DNA of 64,000 bases. Source: Orbaceae bacterium lpD02. GTDB taxonomy: Bacteria > Pseudomonadota > Gammaproteobacteria > Enterobacterales > Orbaceae. The translations under genes were made by a program, and so were the position numbers. The first letter of the stretch is position 1. Each line of letters begins with the position of its first letter. The notes beneath the pieces were generated by a model. It saw nothing but the letters and a program-made list of their open reading frames with translations, made no database searches and was not told the origin of the DNA. Location: NCBI GenBank assembly GCA_036251875.1, contig CP133960.1:1-64000 (forward strand), in the 5' to 3' direction. Of the stretch, positions 10,385 to 22,700 are shown piece by piece.

Positions 10385-11146
10385 TTAAACTAAGATAACT
10401 TCAACACCTTGCTCTTTTATGGCTGTAATAACATCTTTATTCGCTTGCTTGCCGGTAATCAAAATATCAATTTTAGTTGTCGGGCAAAATAGCATCCCTG
10501 AATCAACTTTGGTACTAATTTTAGAACTATCAACAACCACAACAAGTTTTTCAATTTTTTCTAAAATTTGTTGCTCTGAAACTGCAGTCAGTATTTCAGT
10601 TTTATATAACCCAGCAGGAGTAAGTGCTTTACCGCTGGTAAAAATCCATTTACCCGCATAAGAGCTACTCATATCAAGAATTGGATTGAGGATAATATTT
10701 TGTGTTTTATTATATAATCCCCCCATAATAATTACATTTTCATGGTCATTTTCGATTAGATAACTTGCAAGAGGGAAATAGTTGGTAATGATAGATAAGT
10801 TTTTACCACACAATTCTCTCCCTAATAAGAATGCCGTCGAGCCACAGTTAATCACGACACTTTCGCCATCATTACATATCTTCGCAGCACGTAAGGCGAT
10901 TCTCGCTTTCTCATGGTAATTATCTGTGTTGGTAATGTCTAAGGGAGCCCAAATTGCTTTTTTTTCTTCAACTTTGACGATACCGTTACGCACTTTTTTG
11001 ACTCTGCCATCTTGGTCTAGCTTAGTAATGTCTCGCCTTGCTGTCGCGGGTGAAATCGAAAAATAGTCAATAATTTCAGTGACTTTCACCATACCTTTAA
11101 CTTTTACTAAAGCAATTATTTCATTATGCCGTGTAATTTCATTCAT
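10385..11146 (-). CDS. ulaR: Ascorbate regulon repressor UlaR (DeoR family)
   Basis: A 253-aa DeoR-family repressor with an N-terminal winged helix-turn-helix (about 1-57; [12 protein letters not shown] is the recognition region) and a C-terminal DeoRC sugar-phosphate sensor domain ([13 protein letters not shown]). In E. coli UlaR represses ulaG and ulaABCDEF and is released by L-ascorbate 6-phosphate. It is the first gene of the minus-strand unit ulaR-ulaG and starts 20 bp from the proximal palindromic operator, so autoregulation is likely. Family assignment is sure; the UlaR name rests on context. Confidence 0.93.
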   Translation of the reverse strand: MNEITRHNEIIALVKVKGMVKVTEIIDYFSISPATARRDITKLDQDGRVKKVRNGIVKVEEKKAIWAPLDITNTDNYHEKARIALRAAKICNDGESVVINCGSTAFLLGRELCGKNLSIITNYFPLASYLIENDHENVIIMGGLYNKTQNIILNPILDMSSSYAGKWIFTSGKALTPAGLYKTEILTAVSEQQILEKIEKLVVVVDSSKISTKVDSGMLFCPTTKIDILITGKQANKDVITAIKEQGVEVILV

Positions 11147-11165
11147 GATGATTCCTTCTATTTTA

Positions 11166-11200
11166 AATCACAAACAATCATCATGTGATTTTTTGTGATT
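11166..11200. promoter_or_regulatory. UlaR operator, ulaR-proximal
   Basis: AATCACAAACAATCAT (11166-11181) faces GTGATTTTTTGTGATT (11185-11200); each half carries two TGATT-type submotifs. It lies 20 bp before ulaR. Confidence 0.65.
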
Positions 11201-11333
11201 TTAATTTTCATTTTTAATATTGTCAATAGACAGTATGTTAATTAATTTAATCTTTTGATTTATATTGAAATTTATTTAAATCCACACATAAGTTGTAATA
11301 TTATATAGGGTTATAAATTAATAAATAAAGAAA

Positions 11334-11349
11334 AGTGATCCATGTCAAA
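11334..11349. promoter_or_regulatory. CRP-like site upstream of ulaA
   Basis: AGTGA-N6-TCAAA, 8 of 10 positions of the CRP consensus TGTGA-N6-TCACA, just upstream of the distal operator. E. coli ula is CRP-activated. Confidence 0.4.
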
Positions 11350-11351
11350 TA

Positions 11352-11386
11352 AATCATAAATAATCATTGAGTGATTTTTTATGATT
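11352..11386. promoter_or_regulatory. UlaR operator, ulaA-proximal
   Basis: AATCATAAATAATCAT (11352-11367) faces GTGATTTTTTATGATT (11371-11386), nearly the same as the operator 186 bp upstream. Confidence 0.65.
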
Positions 11387-11396
11387 AGTGCATACT
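11367..11396 (+). promoter_or_regulatory. Possible ulaA promoter
   Basis: TTGAGT (11367-11372), an 18-bp spacer and CATACT (11391-11396). The -35 and spacer lie inside the distal operator, so repressor binding would exclude polymerase. Confidence 0.4.
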
Positions 11397-11495
11397 GCGT
11401 AAATTAAAATTAGCTAAATAAAAATAAATGTCAACTTAGTCAGTTTACTAAATTGATTATCAATTGGATATTTTAATAACAACGTTGAGGGCATT

Positions 11496-13259
11496 ATGGA
11501 AAGCAATTTTTTTATACAATTATTGAATAAACCGCCTTTTCTTTTAGGTATTGTCACGTTATTAGGATATTGCTTATTAAGGAAAGATTTAACGACGGTC
11601 CTTAAAGGTACTATCAAAACGATAGTCGGCTTTATGTTGTTACAAGTTGGTTCTGGTGTTTTAGTTGCAACATTCAAGCCAGTAATTGCCAAATTATCTG
11701 AGTACCATGGCATTAACGGTTCAATTATTGATACTTATGCGTCAATGGTCGCTGTTGAGAATGCAATGAAAGATAGTTACTCATGGGTTGGGTACGCGGT
11801 ATTATTAGCCTTAAGTATCAATATCTTATTGGTTATTTTCCGGCGTTTTACAGGTATTCGAACAATTATGCTAACTGGACATATCATGTTTCAACAAGTT
11901 GGCCTAATCGCACTATTCTATTTTATGTTTGGCTTTAGCATGTCAGAAACCATTATTTATTCAGCCATTATCATCGCTCTATATTGGGGAATTTTTTGTA
12001 ATATAATGTTTAAACCAACAGAAGCAGTTACTGGTGGCGCGGGCTTCTCAATCGGGCATCAGCAACAATTAGCGTCTTGGATAGCGTATAAAGTTGCACC
12101 TAAATTAGGTAAAAAAGAAGATTCCGTTGATTCATTAAACCTACCCAAATGGCTACATATTTTTAACGATAGTATCGCGGCTACTGCAATTATTATGACG
12201 ATTTTCTTTGGCATTATTTTACTCTCTTTTGGTATTAGTAATGTACAGGCTATGGCGGGTGAAAATACTCACTGGAGCTTATATATTTTTGAAACTGGTT
12301 TGAAATTTGCTGTTGCTATTCAAATTATTATTGTTGGCGTACGGATGTTTGTGGCTGAACTATCCGAGGCTTTTAAAGGTATTTCAGAAAAACTAATTCC
12401 TAATGCAGTACTCGCTATTGATTGTGCCGCGATCTATGCGTTTTCACCAAATGCAGTCGTGTTCGGTTTCATGTGGGGAGCCTTAGGTCAATTTGTGGCT
12501 ATTGCGCTTTTGCTCTTATTTAAGTTCCCAATCATGATTATTCCCGGTTTCGTACCAATGTTCTTTTCTAACGCAACGATAGGTGTATTTGCTAACCATT
12601 TTGGCGGTTGGAAAGCCGTAATGAAAATCTGTTTTGTAATGGGAATTATTGAGGTATTCGGCTCGGCTTGGGCGTTGAATATTTTTTTACAAAATGGTAC
12701 GCCAATTGATGCTTGGATGGGGATGGCTGACTGGGCAATTTTGTTTCCACCAATTTTACAAGGTTTATCATTTTCTCATCTATTTATTTATGTATTGATT
12801 ATTTTAGCGATGATTTATATGTTTTTTGCCGCCAAGGCACTTAGGGCAGAAGAAGCCGCTGAAAAATTTAATTCTAATAACACCGGGCGTAACTTGGCGG
12901 ATGAAGAGAGCAATCCGATCGTAGCTGAAAACTTAATACAAGCAAAAATATTAAGTGAAGATCACCGGCCTGTTAGAATTTTAGCTGTATGTGGCAGCGG
13001 TCAAGGCTCATCAATGATGATGAAAATGAAAATAGCGTCTTATCTTGATAAAAAAGGGATTAAAAATGTAATGGATTCATGTGCGGTTACTGATTATAAA
13101 TCAAGATTACCGAGTATTGATATTATCGTGTGTTCTAAACATTTAATCCATGAAATAACAGTAGGAGAAGGGCAGTATGCTTTAGGGGTACAAAATATGC
13201 TTAATCCTGCCACATTTGGTGATGAGCTCATTGATTTAATTAATAAAATTCCAGATTAA
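11496..13259 (+). CDS. ulaA: Ascorbate PTS permease, fused EIIC-EIIB (UlaA-UlaB)
   Basis: Imports and phosphorylates L-ascorbate. Residues about 1-450 form the multi-spanning EIIC (UlaA) membrane domain ([27 protein letters not shown]). A hydrophilic linker (about 450-490) leads to a complete EIIB domain (UlaB) starting at [14 protein letters not shown], with the phosphorylated Cys at about 499. In E. coli these are separate proteins (465 and 101 aa); here they are one 587-aa chain in one uninterrupted frame. GAGG precedes ATG 11496. It heads the operon and is followed by EIIA. Confidence 0.95.
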   Translation: MESNFFIQLLNKPPFLLGIVTLLGYCLLRKDLTTVLKGTIKTIVGFMLLQVGSGVLVATFKPVIAKLSEYHGINGSIIDTYASMVAVENAMKDSYSWVGYAVLLALSINILLVIFRRFTGIRTIMLTGHIMFQQVGLIALFYFMFGFSMSETIIYSAIIIALYWGIFCNIMFKPTEAVTGGAGFSIGHQQQLASWIAYKVAPKLGKKEDSVDSLNLPKWLHIFNDSIAATAIIMTIFFGIILLSFGISNVQAMAGENTHWSLYIFETGLKFAVAIQIIIVGVRMFVAELSEAFKGISEKLIPNAVLAIDCAAIYAFSPNAVVFGFMWGALGQFVAIALLLLFKFPIMIIPGFVPMFFSNATIGVFANHFGGWKAVMKICFVMGIIEVFGSAWALNIFLQNGTPIDAWMGMADWAILFPPILQGLSFSHLFIYVLIILAMIYMFFAAKALRAEEAAEKFNSNNTGRNLADEESNPIVAENLIQAKILSEDHRPVRILAVCGSGQGSSMMMKMKIASYLDKKGIKNVMDSCAVTDYKSRLPSIDIIVCSKHLIHEITVGEGQYALGVQNMLNPATFGDELIDLINKIPD

Positions 13260-13296
13260 ATACATCAATAATTAAACTTTATAAAGGTGATAAATT

Positions 13297-13764
13297 ATGG
13301 CATTAAAACAATCATTAATTGAAAATAAATCAATAAAATTACAAGCTGACGCAAAAGATTGGCGTAGTGCAATTAAAATAGGCACTGATATGTTAGTCGC
13401 TTCTGGAGCGGTTACGCCTTCTTATTATGACGCAATTATTAGCGGAATTGAGAAAATTGGTCCATACATTATTATTGCACCTAATTTCGCTATGCCTCAT
13501 GCCAGACCTGAAGATGGAGTGAACCGTACCGCATTTGCGCTGGTAACTTTAAAAACCCCAATCTATTTTGATGGCGAGGACCAACCAGTAGATGTGCTGG
13601 TAACTTTAGCCGGTAGCACTTCCGATGAGCATATGGCAGGATTAATGGAAGTTACGCAAGTTTTAGAGGACGAAGATAACGAAACGGGGATTAATTTGAA
13701 TCCACTAAGGGAGTGCCGCTGCGTTAATGACGTTTATCAAGCCATTGATAATGCATTAAATTGA
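13297..13764 (+). CDS. ulaC: Ascorbate PTS EIIA component UlaC
   Basis: The EIIA protein that passes phosphate from HPr to the EIIB domain of the UlaA-UlaB fusion. The 155 aa (E. coli UlaC 154) belong to the mannitol/fructose-type EIIA family; the phosphorylated His is in MPHARPEDGV (His about 69). AAAGGTG precedes ATG 13297. The gene is 37 bp after ulaAB and nearly overlaps ulaF, indicating cotranscription. Confidence 0.94.
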   Translation: MALKQSLIENKSIKLQADAKDWRSAIKIGTDMLVASGAVTPSYYDAIISGIEKIGPYIIIAPNFAMPHARPEDGVNRTAFALVTLKTPIYFDGEDQPVDVLVTLAGSTSDEHMAGLMEVTQVLEDEDNETGINLNPLRECRCVNDVYQAIDNALN

Positions 13765-13775
13765 TAGGAGCTATT

Positions 13776-14468
13776 ATGTATCAGGAATTGAAACAGATTG
13801 TGCTACAAGCTAATTTAGCATTACCTAAGTATGGGCTTGTTACCTTTACGTGGGGCAATGTATCGCAGATCAATAGGCAATTAGGTGTGATAGCGATTAA
13901 ACCATCAGGCGTTGATTATAATGTGATGCGTGAAGACGATATTGTGATACTTGATTTAGATGGCAAAATAATTGCGGGTAAACTTAATCCATCAAGTGAT
14001 ACCGCGACCCATATCGAACTTTATAAAGCGTTTGATAATATTGGTGGCATAGTCCATACCCATTCCCGTTATGCGACTGTTTGGGCGCAAGCGGAGATGG
14101 ATATACCTGCTTTAGGTACCACTCATGCTGATTATTTTTATGGTGATATTCCTTGCACTAGGCGTTTAACAGAGCAAGAAATTAATTCTGATTATGAAAA
14201 AAATACTGGATTAGTCATCGTAGGTGAATTTAGTCAACGTCATATTGACCCAATTGCTATGCCTGGCGCAATTATTGCGGGACATGCTCCTTTTTGCTGG
14301 GGAAAAAATGCCCTTGATGCGGTACATAATGCCGTTGTTTTAGAGGAGATAGCGATGATGGCGTTAGAAACTCGGCAGCTTAATAACTCGATTAAAATTC
14401 AACAAACATTATCTGATAAGCACTATTTCCGTAAACACGGTGCTAATGCTTATTATGGTCAAAAATAA
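13776..14468 (+). CDS. ulaF: L-ribulose-5-phosphate 4-epimerase UlaF
   Basis: A class II aldolase/epimerase that converts L-ribulose 5-phosphate to D-xylulose 5-phosphate, the last step of ascorbate breakdown. The product is 230 aa (E. coli 228). Visible motifs: GLVTFTWGNVS, the zinc ligands in HTHSRYATVWAQ and GHAPFCWG, and the C-terminal HGANAYYGQK. I chose ATG 13776, preceded by AGGAG; the frame is open back to a TTG at 13761 that overlaps the ulaC stop and has no ribosome site. The gene comes directly after ulaC here, whereas in E. coli it is last. Confidence 0.94.
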   Translation: MYQELKQIVLQANLALPKYGLVTFTWGNVSQINRQLGVIAIKPSGVDYNVMREDDIVILDLDGKIIAGKLNPSSDTATHIELYKAFDNIGGIVHTHSRYATVWAQAEMDIPALGTTHADYFYGDIPCTRRLTEQEINSDYEKNTGLVIVGEFSQRHIDPIAMPGAIIAGHAPFCWGKNALDAVHNAVVLEEIAMMALETRQLNNSIKIQQTLSDKHYFRKHGANAYYGQK

Positions 14469-14489
14469 AATAGTATAGGAGATATTTAA

Positions 14490-15134
14490 ATGTCAAAACC
14501 TAAATTACAAATAGCCTTAGATCAAACCACATTAGCAAGTGCTTTAGAGGTTGCAAATAATGTTGCTGGATATGTTGATATTATTGAAGTTGGGACAATA
14601 CTTGCGTTTGGGGCAGGTATCGAGGGAGTCAAAACTTTAAGGCAACGCCATCCCAACCATATTTTAGTATGTGATTTAAAAACAACTGACGGTGGCGCTA
14701 TTTTAGCTAAGATGGCTTTTTCCGCTGGGGCTAATTGGTTGACTGTTTCTGCGGCAGCACATATCGCAACAATCGAAGCGTGCAAAAAAATTGCTGATGA
14801 TTTTAACGGTGAGATTCAAATTGAGCTATATGGTCATTGGACGTTAGAAGATGCAAAAGCATGGCGTAGTTTAGGTATTAAACAAGCCATTTATCACCGC
14901 TCACGTGATGCTGAATTAGCTGGCGTAGGTTGGGGAGATGAGGATTTAGTTAAAATGCGCCAACTTTCGGATTTAGGTCTTGAACTATCAATTACTGGCG
15001 GTATTGTGCCTGAAGATATTCATCTGTTTGCTGGCATTAAAACTAAAGCATTTATTGCAGGTCGCGCACTTGCCAATGAAAATGGACAAGCAACAGCGCA
15101 GGCACTGCGTGATCAAATAGCTAAATATTGGTAG
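14490..15134 (+). CDS. ulaD: 3-keto-L-gulonate-6-phosphate decarboxylase UlaD
   Basis: An orotidine-5'-phosphate decarboxylase-fold enzyme that removes CO2 from 3-keto-L-gulonate 6-phosphate to give L-xylulose 5-phosphate. The product is 214 aa (E. coli 216). Active-site motifs DLKTTDGG (about 62-69), ELYGHWTLEDA and ITGGIVPED are present. A TAGGAG ribosome site precedes ATG 14490, 21 bp after ulaF. The related hexulose-6-phosphate synthases share the fold, but the ula context and the matched motifs favour UlaD. Confidence 0.94.
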   Translation: MSKPKLQIALDQTTLASALEVANNVAGYVDIIEVGTILAFGAGIEGVKTLRQRHPNHILVCDLKTTDGGAILAKMAFSAGANWLTVSAAAHIATIEACKKIADDFNGEIQIELYGHWTLEDAKAWRSLGIKQAIYHRSRDAELAGVGWGDEDLVKMRQLSDLGLELSITGGIVPEDIHLFAGIKTKAFIAGRALANENGQATAQALRDQIAKYW

Positions 15135-15200
15135 TGTTAACAGCGCAGTCGATTTTGCCTTGACTGTATTTTTTATTTTCAATAATTATTAGGCTTTGAT

Positions 15201-16079
15201 ATGTACCAGACAAAACAGCAAAATCGTATTGGAATTTATGAGAAAGCGTTACCCGATGGGCTATCGTGGCAAGATAAATTACGTGAAGCATCTGAACTAA
15301 AATTTGATTTTATTGAAATCTCAATTGATGAGTCAGAGCAACGCAGGGCGAGACTTGATTGGTCAGATGAAGAAATTTATGAGTTACGGCGTTTATGTGA
15401 AAAATCTCAAATGCCATTACATTCGATGTGCTTAAGTGCTCATCGCAAATATCCTTTTGGCTCGTCAGATCTAACTATTCGTAAGCAAGCTGAAGTTATT
15501 ATGGATAGAGCCATTACGCTGGCTTATAAATTAGGCGTTAGAGTTATTCAGCTTGCTGGATATGATGTTTATTATGAAACGGCAAATTTAGACACACATA
15601 AGCGTTTTATTCAAGGTATGCAATGGTCAGCAAAACAAGCAGAAAAAGCCGGGGTCATGCTCGCCGTTGAAATTATGGATACAGAGTATTTAAATGCATT
15701 AAGTAAGTTTGAAATTTTAAAAAGAGAGGTTAATTCACCGTATTTTATGGCTTATCCTGATGTTGGCAATATTACTGGTTGGAATTATGATATTTGTACT
15801 GAATTAATGCTAAGCCGCGATCATATAGTGCAAATTCACTTAAAAGATACATTTAAAGTTAAGGATAATTATCCAGGTCAATTCCGGGATTTAGTGATAG
15901 GCGAGGGCGAGGTTGATTTTTTTGCTATATTTCAAACACTAAAAAAAATAGAGTATACCGCACCATTCGTTATTGAGATGTGGGCTAAAGATAGCGATTG
16001 GAAAGATAATATTATCACGGCAAAAAAATATTTACAGCAAGCAAGCTTAGCCGTTGGACTATCTTTATTTGATGAGTAA
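15201..16079 (+). CDS. ulaE: L-xylulose-5-phosphate 3-epimerase UlaE
   Basis: A TIM-barrel sugar-phosphate epimerase making L-ribulose 5-phosphate from L-xylulose 5-phosphate, between UlaD and UlaF in the pathway. The product is 292 aa (E. coli 284) and has the xylose-isomerase-like barrel motifs DFIEISIDES, AVEIMDTEY, HLKDTF and the final EMW. It is the last gene of the operon, 66 bp after ulaD, and is followed by a strong terminator. Confidence 0.93.
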   Translation: MYQTKQQNRIGIYEKALPDGLSWQDKLREASELKFDFIEISIDESEQRRARLDWSDEEIYELRRLCEKSQMPLHSMCLSAHRKYPFGSSDLTIRKQAEVIMDRAITLAYKLGVRVIQLAGYDVYYETANLDTHKRFIQGMQWSAKQAEKAGVMLAVEIMDTEYLNALSKFEILKREVNSPYFMAYPDVGNITGWNYDICTELMLSRDHIVQIHLKDTFKVKDNYPGQFRDLVIGEGEVDFFAIFQTLKKIEYTAPFVIEMWAKDSDWKDNIITAKKYLQQASLAVGLSLFDE

Positions 16080-16111
16080 AATCAATAAATAAAAGATATT
16101 ATTACCATAAA

Positions 16112-16135
16112 AAAAGCGGCTTATTCGCCGCTTTT
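16112..16135. terminator. Bidirectional terminator between ulaE and gapA
   Basis: AAAAGCGGC (16112-16120) and GCCGCTTTT (16127-16135) form a stem with a 6-base loop, with an A-run before and a T-run after; the flanking genes converge. Confidence 0.85.
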
Positions 16136-16154
16136 ATATTGATAATTAAATCAA

Positions 16155-17539
<1,385 letters not shown>

Positions 17540-19561
17540 GTGCGTTTAAATTCTAGTCAGCAACAAGCAGTAGAGTACGTTTCGGGTCCTTGCTTAGTCC
17601 TCGCGGGAGCTGGGTCAGGCAAAACTCGCGTCATTATTAATAAAATTGCCTATTTAATTCAAGTTAAAGAGTATCAACCAAGGCATATCTTCGCCGTAAC
17701 ATTTACCAATAAAGCTGCACGAGAAATGAAAGAGAGGATAGCACAAACCTTAGGCAGAAAAGAGACCCGGGGATTAAAAATTTCAACTTTTCATACGCTC
17801 GGTTTAGATATTATACGCAAAGAGCACAAGCAATTAGGCATAAAAAGTAATTTTTCATTATTTGATGATCAAGATCAGTTAGCTTTATTGAAAGAGTTAA
17901 CAGAGCAATGGTTTGATGGCGACAAAGACTTACTTAATCAATTGCGCAGTGCAATCTCTAACTGGAAAAATGATCTTGTTGATGCAACGATTGCGATGGC
18001 AAAAGCGCAAGGTAAAAAGGAGCAACTATTCGCTCACTGCTATCAACTTTATGAACAGCAACAAAAAGCATGCGGTATTTTGGATTTTGATGATCTCATT
18101 TTATTACCGACGTTATTATTAAAGCAGAATGAAGAGGTACGTGATAAATGGCAAAATCGAGTTCGTTATTTATTAGTCGATGAATATCAAGATACCAATA
18201 CAAGCCAATACGAATTGATTAAATTATTGGTTGGACATAAGGGTAAATTTACGGTTGTGGGTGATGATGATCAATCTATTTATTCTTGGCGAGGGGCAAG
18301 ACCACAAAATTTGATTTTGCTTAATGAAGATTTTGCAAACCTTAATGTTATAAAACTGGAGCAAAATTACCGTTCTTCTGGGCGAATTTTGAAAGCAGCT
18401 AATATTTTAATTGAAAATAATCCCCATATTTTTACGAAAACACTTCATTCTGAGCTAGGCTATGGTGAACATTTAAATGTGATAAGCGCTAATAATGAAG
18501 AAGATGAAGCAGAAAAAGTAATTAATGATTTAATCGGTCATCGTTTTGCTAATAATTGTCGTTATGGCGATTATGCCATTTTATATCGCGGTAACCATCA
18601 ATCGCGATTATTTGAAAAAATGCTAATGCAAAATAGGATCCCTTATAAAATATCTGGTAGCACTTCCTTTTTCTCTCGTACTGAAATTAAGGATATGATG
18701 GCTTATTTGCGATTATTGGTTAACCTTGACGATGATAATGCGTTTATTCGCATAATTAATACACCAAAACGAGAAATAGGCCCGGTGACATTACAAAAAT
18801 TAGGTCAATTAGCGGAGAAAAAATCATTAAGCCTATTTAAAACGGCATTTGATATTGAGTTAACTGAAATATTACCCCCTAAGCGATTTGAGTCGTTACA
18901 CCGTTTTATTTATTGGTTTAAGCAACTATATGATAATACGGAAAAAGACCCGATGGCAGCAGTTTATGAGCTAATGCATGGTATCGATTATGAAAGCTGG
19001 CTATACGAAACATCTCCGTCACCAACGGCAGCGCAAATGAGGATGAAGAATGTTGAACAGTTAATAAGCTGGCTTAATGACATGATGAAAGGTGATGATA
19101 TTGACGAACCTGTGACATTAGAACAAGCGGTTATGCGCTTTACCTTACGCGATATGCTTGAGCGTAATGAGAGTGAAGACGAACAAGATGAAGTGCAGTT
19201 AATGACGTTACATGCATCAAAAGGGTTAGAATTTCCCTATGTGTATCTAATCGGTATGGCTGAAGGATTATTGCCACATCAAGTGAGCATTGACGAAGAC
19301 AATATTGAAGAGGAAAGACGCCTTGCGTACGTAGGAATTACCCGCGCTCAGCAGTTACTTACATTCTCATATAGTACTGAACGCAAACAATATGGTGATG
19401 TTAGCACTTTAGAGCCGAGTCGATTTTTATTTGAATTGCCACAAGATGATCTTAATTGGAATGTTAAAAAACAGCAGACATCAGAGCAGAGGCTAGAGCA
19501 AGGCAAAAACCGCTTAGCGATGATTAAAGCTCAGTTAGCAAAAGCAAAGTCAGAGTCCTAA
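17540..19561 (+). CDS. rep: ATP-dependent DNA helicase Rep
   Basis: A superfamily 1A 3'-5' DNA helicase that moves with the replisome and removes protein roadblocks. The 673 aa match E. coli Rep (673) in length. The start is GTG 17540 ([17 protein letters not shown]), aligning exactly with the E. coli N-terminus. Walker A is AGAGSGKT (about 22-29); others are VDEYQDTN (motif II), [13 protein letters not shown] (motif III), LEQNYRSS (IV), [12 protein letters not shown] (V) and VGITRAQ (VI). It is more like Rep than UvrD in its N-terminus and length. It is monocistronic and converges on acrAB. Confidence 0.97.
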   Translation: MRLNSSQQQAVEYVSGPCLVLAGAGSGKTRVIINKIAYLIQVKEYQPRHIFAVTFTNKAAREMKERIAQTLGRKETRGLKISTFHTLGLDIIRKEHKQLGIKSNFSLFDDQDQLALLKELTEQWFDGDKDLLNQLRSAISNWKNDLVDATIAMAKAQGKKEQLFAHCYQLYEQQQKACGILDFDDLILLPTLLLKQNEEVRDKWQNRVRYLLVDEYQDTNTSQYELIKLLVGHKGKFTVVGDDDQSIYSWRGARPQNLILLNEDFANLNVIKLEQNYRSSGRILKAANILIENNPHIFTKTLHSELGYGEHLNVISANNEEDEAEKVINDLIGHRFANNCRYGDYAILYRGNHQSRLFEKMLMQNRIPYKISGSTSFFSRTEIKDMMAYLRLLVNLDDDNAFIRIINTPKREIGPVTLQKLGQLAEKKSLSLFKTAFDIELTEILPPKRFESLHRFIYWFKQLYDNTEKDPMAAVYELMHGIDYESWLYETSPSPTAAQMRMKNVEQLISWLNDMMKGDDIDEPVTLEQAVMRFTLRDMLERNESEDEQDEVQLMTLHASKGLEFPYVYLIGMAEGLLPHQVSIDEDNIEEERRLAYVGITRAQQLLTFSYSTERKQYGDVSTLEPSRFLFELPQDDLNWNVKKQQTSEQRLEQGKNRLAMIKAQLAKAKSES

Positions 19562-19665
19562 TCATAATTAAAATATCATTATTTTATTTAAAAATGTGGT
19601 CTATTAATTTTTGCATTATCTTAAGCAGCAAGTAATATGAATGCATTAAAACAATCACCATAATA

Positions 19666-19712
19666 ATAAAAAGACCCCCAGTAATTGGTTGTCCAACTAT
19701 TGGGGGTCACTT
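19666..19712 (-). terminator. Solitary IS-end sequence acting as acrAB terminator
   Basis: These 47 bp are identical to 62246-62292, the right end of the IS150-like element. Arms at 19673-19688 and 19693-19708 (GACCCCCA..TTGG with CCAA..TGGGGGTC) form a 16-bp stem with four central mismatches. On the minus strand, downstream of acrB (24 bp past its stop), the stem is followed by CTTTTTATTATTAT, a good rho-independent terminator. The terminal CA of the element is changed to AA, and no matching left end is nearby. Confidence 0.7.
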
Positions 19713-19735
19713 AAAATTGGCGCTTTTTTTATTAG

Positions 19736-22700
19736 CTAGTTGCTCTCTTTTTTCGGTTTAGGAGAACAAGGTAGTACAACTTTATTTTTATGCTTGGTAA
19801 ACACTTTAGTCACAAAGACGAAGAATAATGGTACATAGAAAATAGCTAAGAATGTAGCTGTTAACATGCCGCCGATTACTCCTGTACCTACCGCATTTTG
19901 GCTAGCAGAGCCTGCACCACCATTAATTGCTAGTGGTAGCACACCTAGTATAAAGGCAAATGATGTCATTAAAATTGGCCGCAAGCGTAGACGACACGCT
20001 TCAAGTGTCGCGTCAATTAACGATTTGCCTTCTTTTTCAAGCGCATCTTTAGCAAACTCTACAATTAGAATTGCATTTTTCGCAGCAAGTCCCATGGTTG
20101 TTAACAACCCAACAATAAAGTAAACATCATTAGATAAACCACGAATCATGGTAGCATAGATGGTTCCTACTATTCCCACCGGAATAATAAATAGAATAGA
20201 GATAGGAACAGTCCAGCTTTCATATAATGCGGCTAAAGATAAAAATACAACAATAATAGAAATCAGATAAAGTGTTGTAGTTTGTGATCCCGTTTGCTGT
20301 TCTTGGTAAGAAATACCTGTCCATTCATAGGTAAACCCTTTAGGTAAACTCTTAGATAGTTCTGCCATAGCCGCCATTGCTTGACCTGAGCTTTGCCCTG
20401 GTACTGCAGAACCACTGATGCCCATTGCTGCTGAACCATTATAACGTACCAATGACGGTGAGCCATACGTTTTTGATGTTGTCGCAAATGAGTCAAACGG
20501 TACCATTTCACCACTACTATTTTTTACATGCCAGTAACTAAAATCATTAGGTAACATACGATAAGGTGCGGCGCCTTGTACATAGACTTTTTTAACTCTA
20601 TTGTTATAGATGAAGTCGTCAATATAAGACGAACCTAGGCTAGTTGATAACACCGTATTGATTGAAGAAATCGATGTGCCTAGCGCTTGTGCTTTTTCGA
20701 AGTCAACATTGATTTTATATTGTGGTACATCTAACATACCAGCAGGTCGAACTTGAGTTAAATTAGGGTTTTGTGCCGCAGCAGCTAGCATTTGATAAAA
20801 TGCTGCCATTAAAGCATCATGCCCTGCTGCACCACTATCTTTTAGCATATAGGAGAAACCATTAGCTAAGCCTAAAGCTGGAACCGCTGGAATATTTAAT
20901 GCAAAGCTACGAGCCTCGGTAATGGTTGATAAAAAGCGGTTAGCGTTGCCAACAATATACTCGACGGATTGATCTTTAGCTGTACGTACACTCCAATCTT
21001 TCAGTTTAATAAAGCCAAGCCCCATGTTTTGTCCACGGCCCATCATACTAAATCCTGCGACTGTAAAGACTTCTTCAACTGATTTTGAGTGCTGGGTTCT
21101 AAAGTAGACTTCCGCTTTATCTAATACTGTTTGTGTTTCTGGTAACGTTGAACCTGGCGGCAGTTCAGTCATAATGATGATAACCCCTTGGTCTTCATCA
21201 GGTAAGAATGCCGTCGGTAATTTATTAAAGCCAAATAGTAAGGCAATAATGATTAATGCATAGCTAACAAAACTAATTAATGGGTATTTGATAACTTTAA
21301 TTACACCTTTTTCATACAAATGCAGGCTACGAGCAAACACAGCATCAAAACCAACAAAGAATTTAGCTAATAATGAACCAAGCCAAGCAAATGGCTGTAG
21401 TTTAGCAATACGCTGTGTTAAAGTCTGTTTTTGATTTCTAAATTTTGATGGTGCTTTTAAGATTTGTACGCATAGTGCTGGTGTTAAAACGATCGCCATT
21501 AAAACCGATAATGCCATTGAGGTCACGATAGTGATAGAAAACTGCTTATAAATTCCTCCAGCAGCACCACCATAGAACGCCATTGGCACAAACACGGCAG
21601 ATAATACTACAGCAATACCGACTAACGCCGATGTAATTTGCTGCATTGATTTTACGGTTGCATCATAAGGCGATAATCCTTCATCATGCATGATACGCTC
21701 AACGTTTTCGATAACAACGATTGCATCATCTACCAATAAGCCAATCGCAAGGACTAACGCGAACATTGATAGCGTATTAATCGTGAACCCTAGAATATAC
21801 AACACTGCAAAGGTGCCCAGTAACACAACTGGCACGGTGATTGTTGGGATTAACGTTGATCTAAAATTTTGTAAGAAAACATACATTACAATAACAACTA
21901 ATACAATTGCTTCAATTAACGTATCAACTACGTTTTCAATCGATAATTCAACAAACTTAGTCGTGTCATAAGGATATTTAAACTGGATATCATCAGGGAA
22001 TATCGACGACAATTCTTCGAGTTTTGCATCAACCGCATTTGATGTTTCAAGTTGGTTTGCGCCTGTTGCCAAATAGATGGCTAAACCAGCTGAAGGTAAC
22101 CCATCATAGCGAGATTGGAAGTTATAATCAGCAGAGCCTAACTCAATATCAGCAACATCACTTAGTAATATTTTTGAACCATCAGTATTGACTCGCACCA
22201 ACACATTTTTAAATTGATCGACCGTTTTTAATCGAGATTGAGCCGTGATTGTTGCATTAAGCTCTTGCCCTTTAGTTGCTGGTAATGAACCTAATTGCCC
22301 CGCTGTAACTTGTGCATTTTGTGCCTGAATTGCACCAGTAACATCAGTTGTTGCTAACTTATAATAAGTCATTTTATTTGGGTCAAGCCATATACGCATA
22401 GCATACTCTGAACCAAATAATGTGGTATCACCGACACCTTGGACCCGTCGAATTGGATCTTGTACGGTGGAATAAATAAAGTCAGCAATATCAGTTTGTG
22501 TTTTATCTGGATTAGTCGAATAGAATCCGATAACTTTTAAGAAGTTAGTATTATTTTTAGCAACAGAGATCCCGTTTTTTTGTACACTTTCAGGTAATCG
22601 AGCTTTAACACTCTCTACTTTATTTAATACCTGAACTTGTGCAAAGTCAGGATCGGTACCTGGTGCAAATGTTAAAGTTGTTTGTACAATCCCTTGTGAG

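Larger units (their letters stand above)
11147..11495. promoter_or_regulatory. ula divergent control region (349 bp)
   Basis: Contains two similar 35-bp imperfect palindromes (11166-11200 and 11352-11386, start to start 186 bp), a CRP-like site (11334-11349) and a probable ulaA promoter overlapping the distal operator. The middle 150 bp is very AT-rich, fitting a bendable segment for repression looping as described for E. coli ula (UlaR plus IHF). Confidence 0.7.

Noticed and set aside
19666-19712. CRISPR repeat
   Set aside because: Only two copies exist, 42 kb apart, and one is an IS terminus; no array and no cas genes are present.
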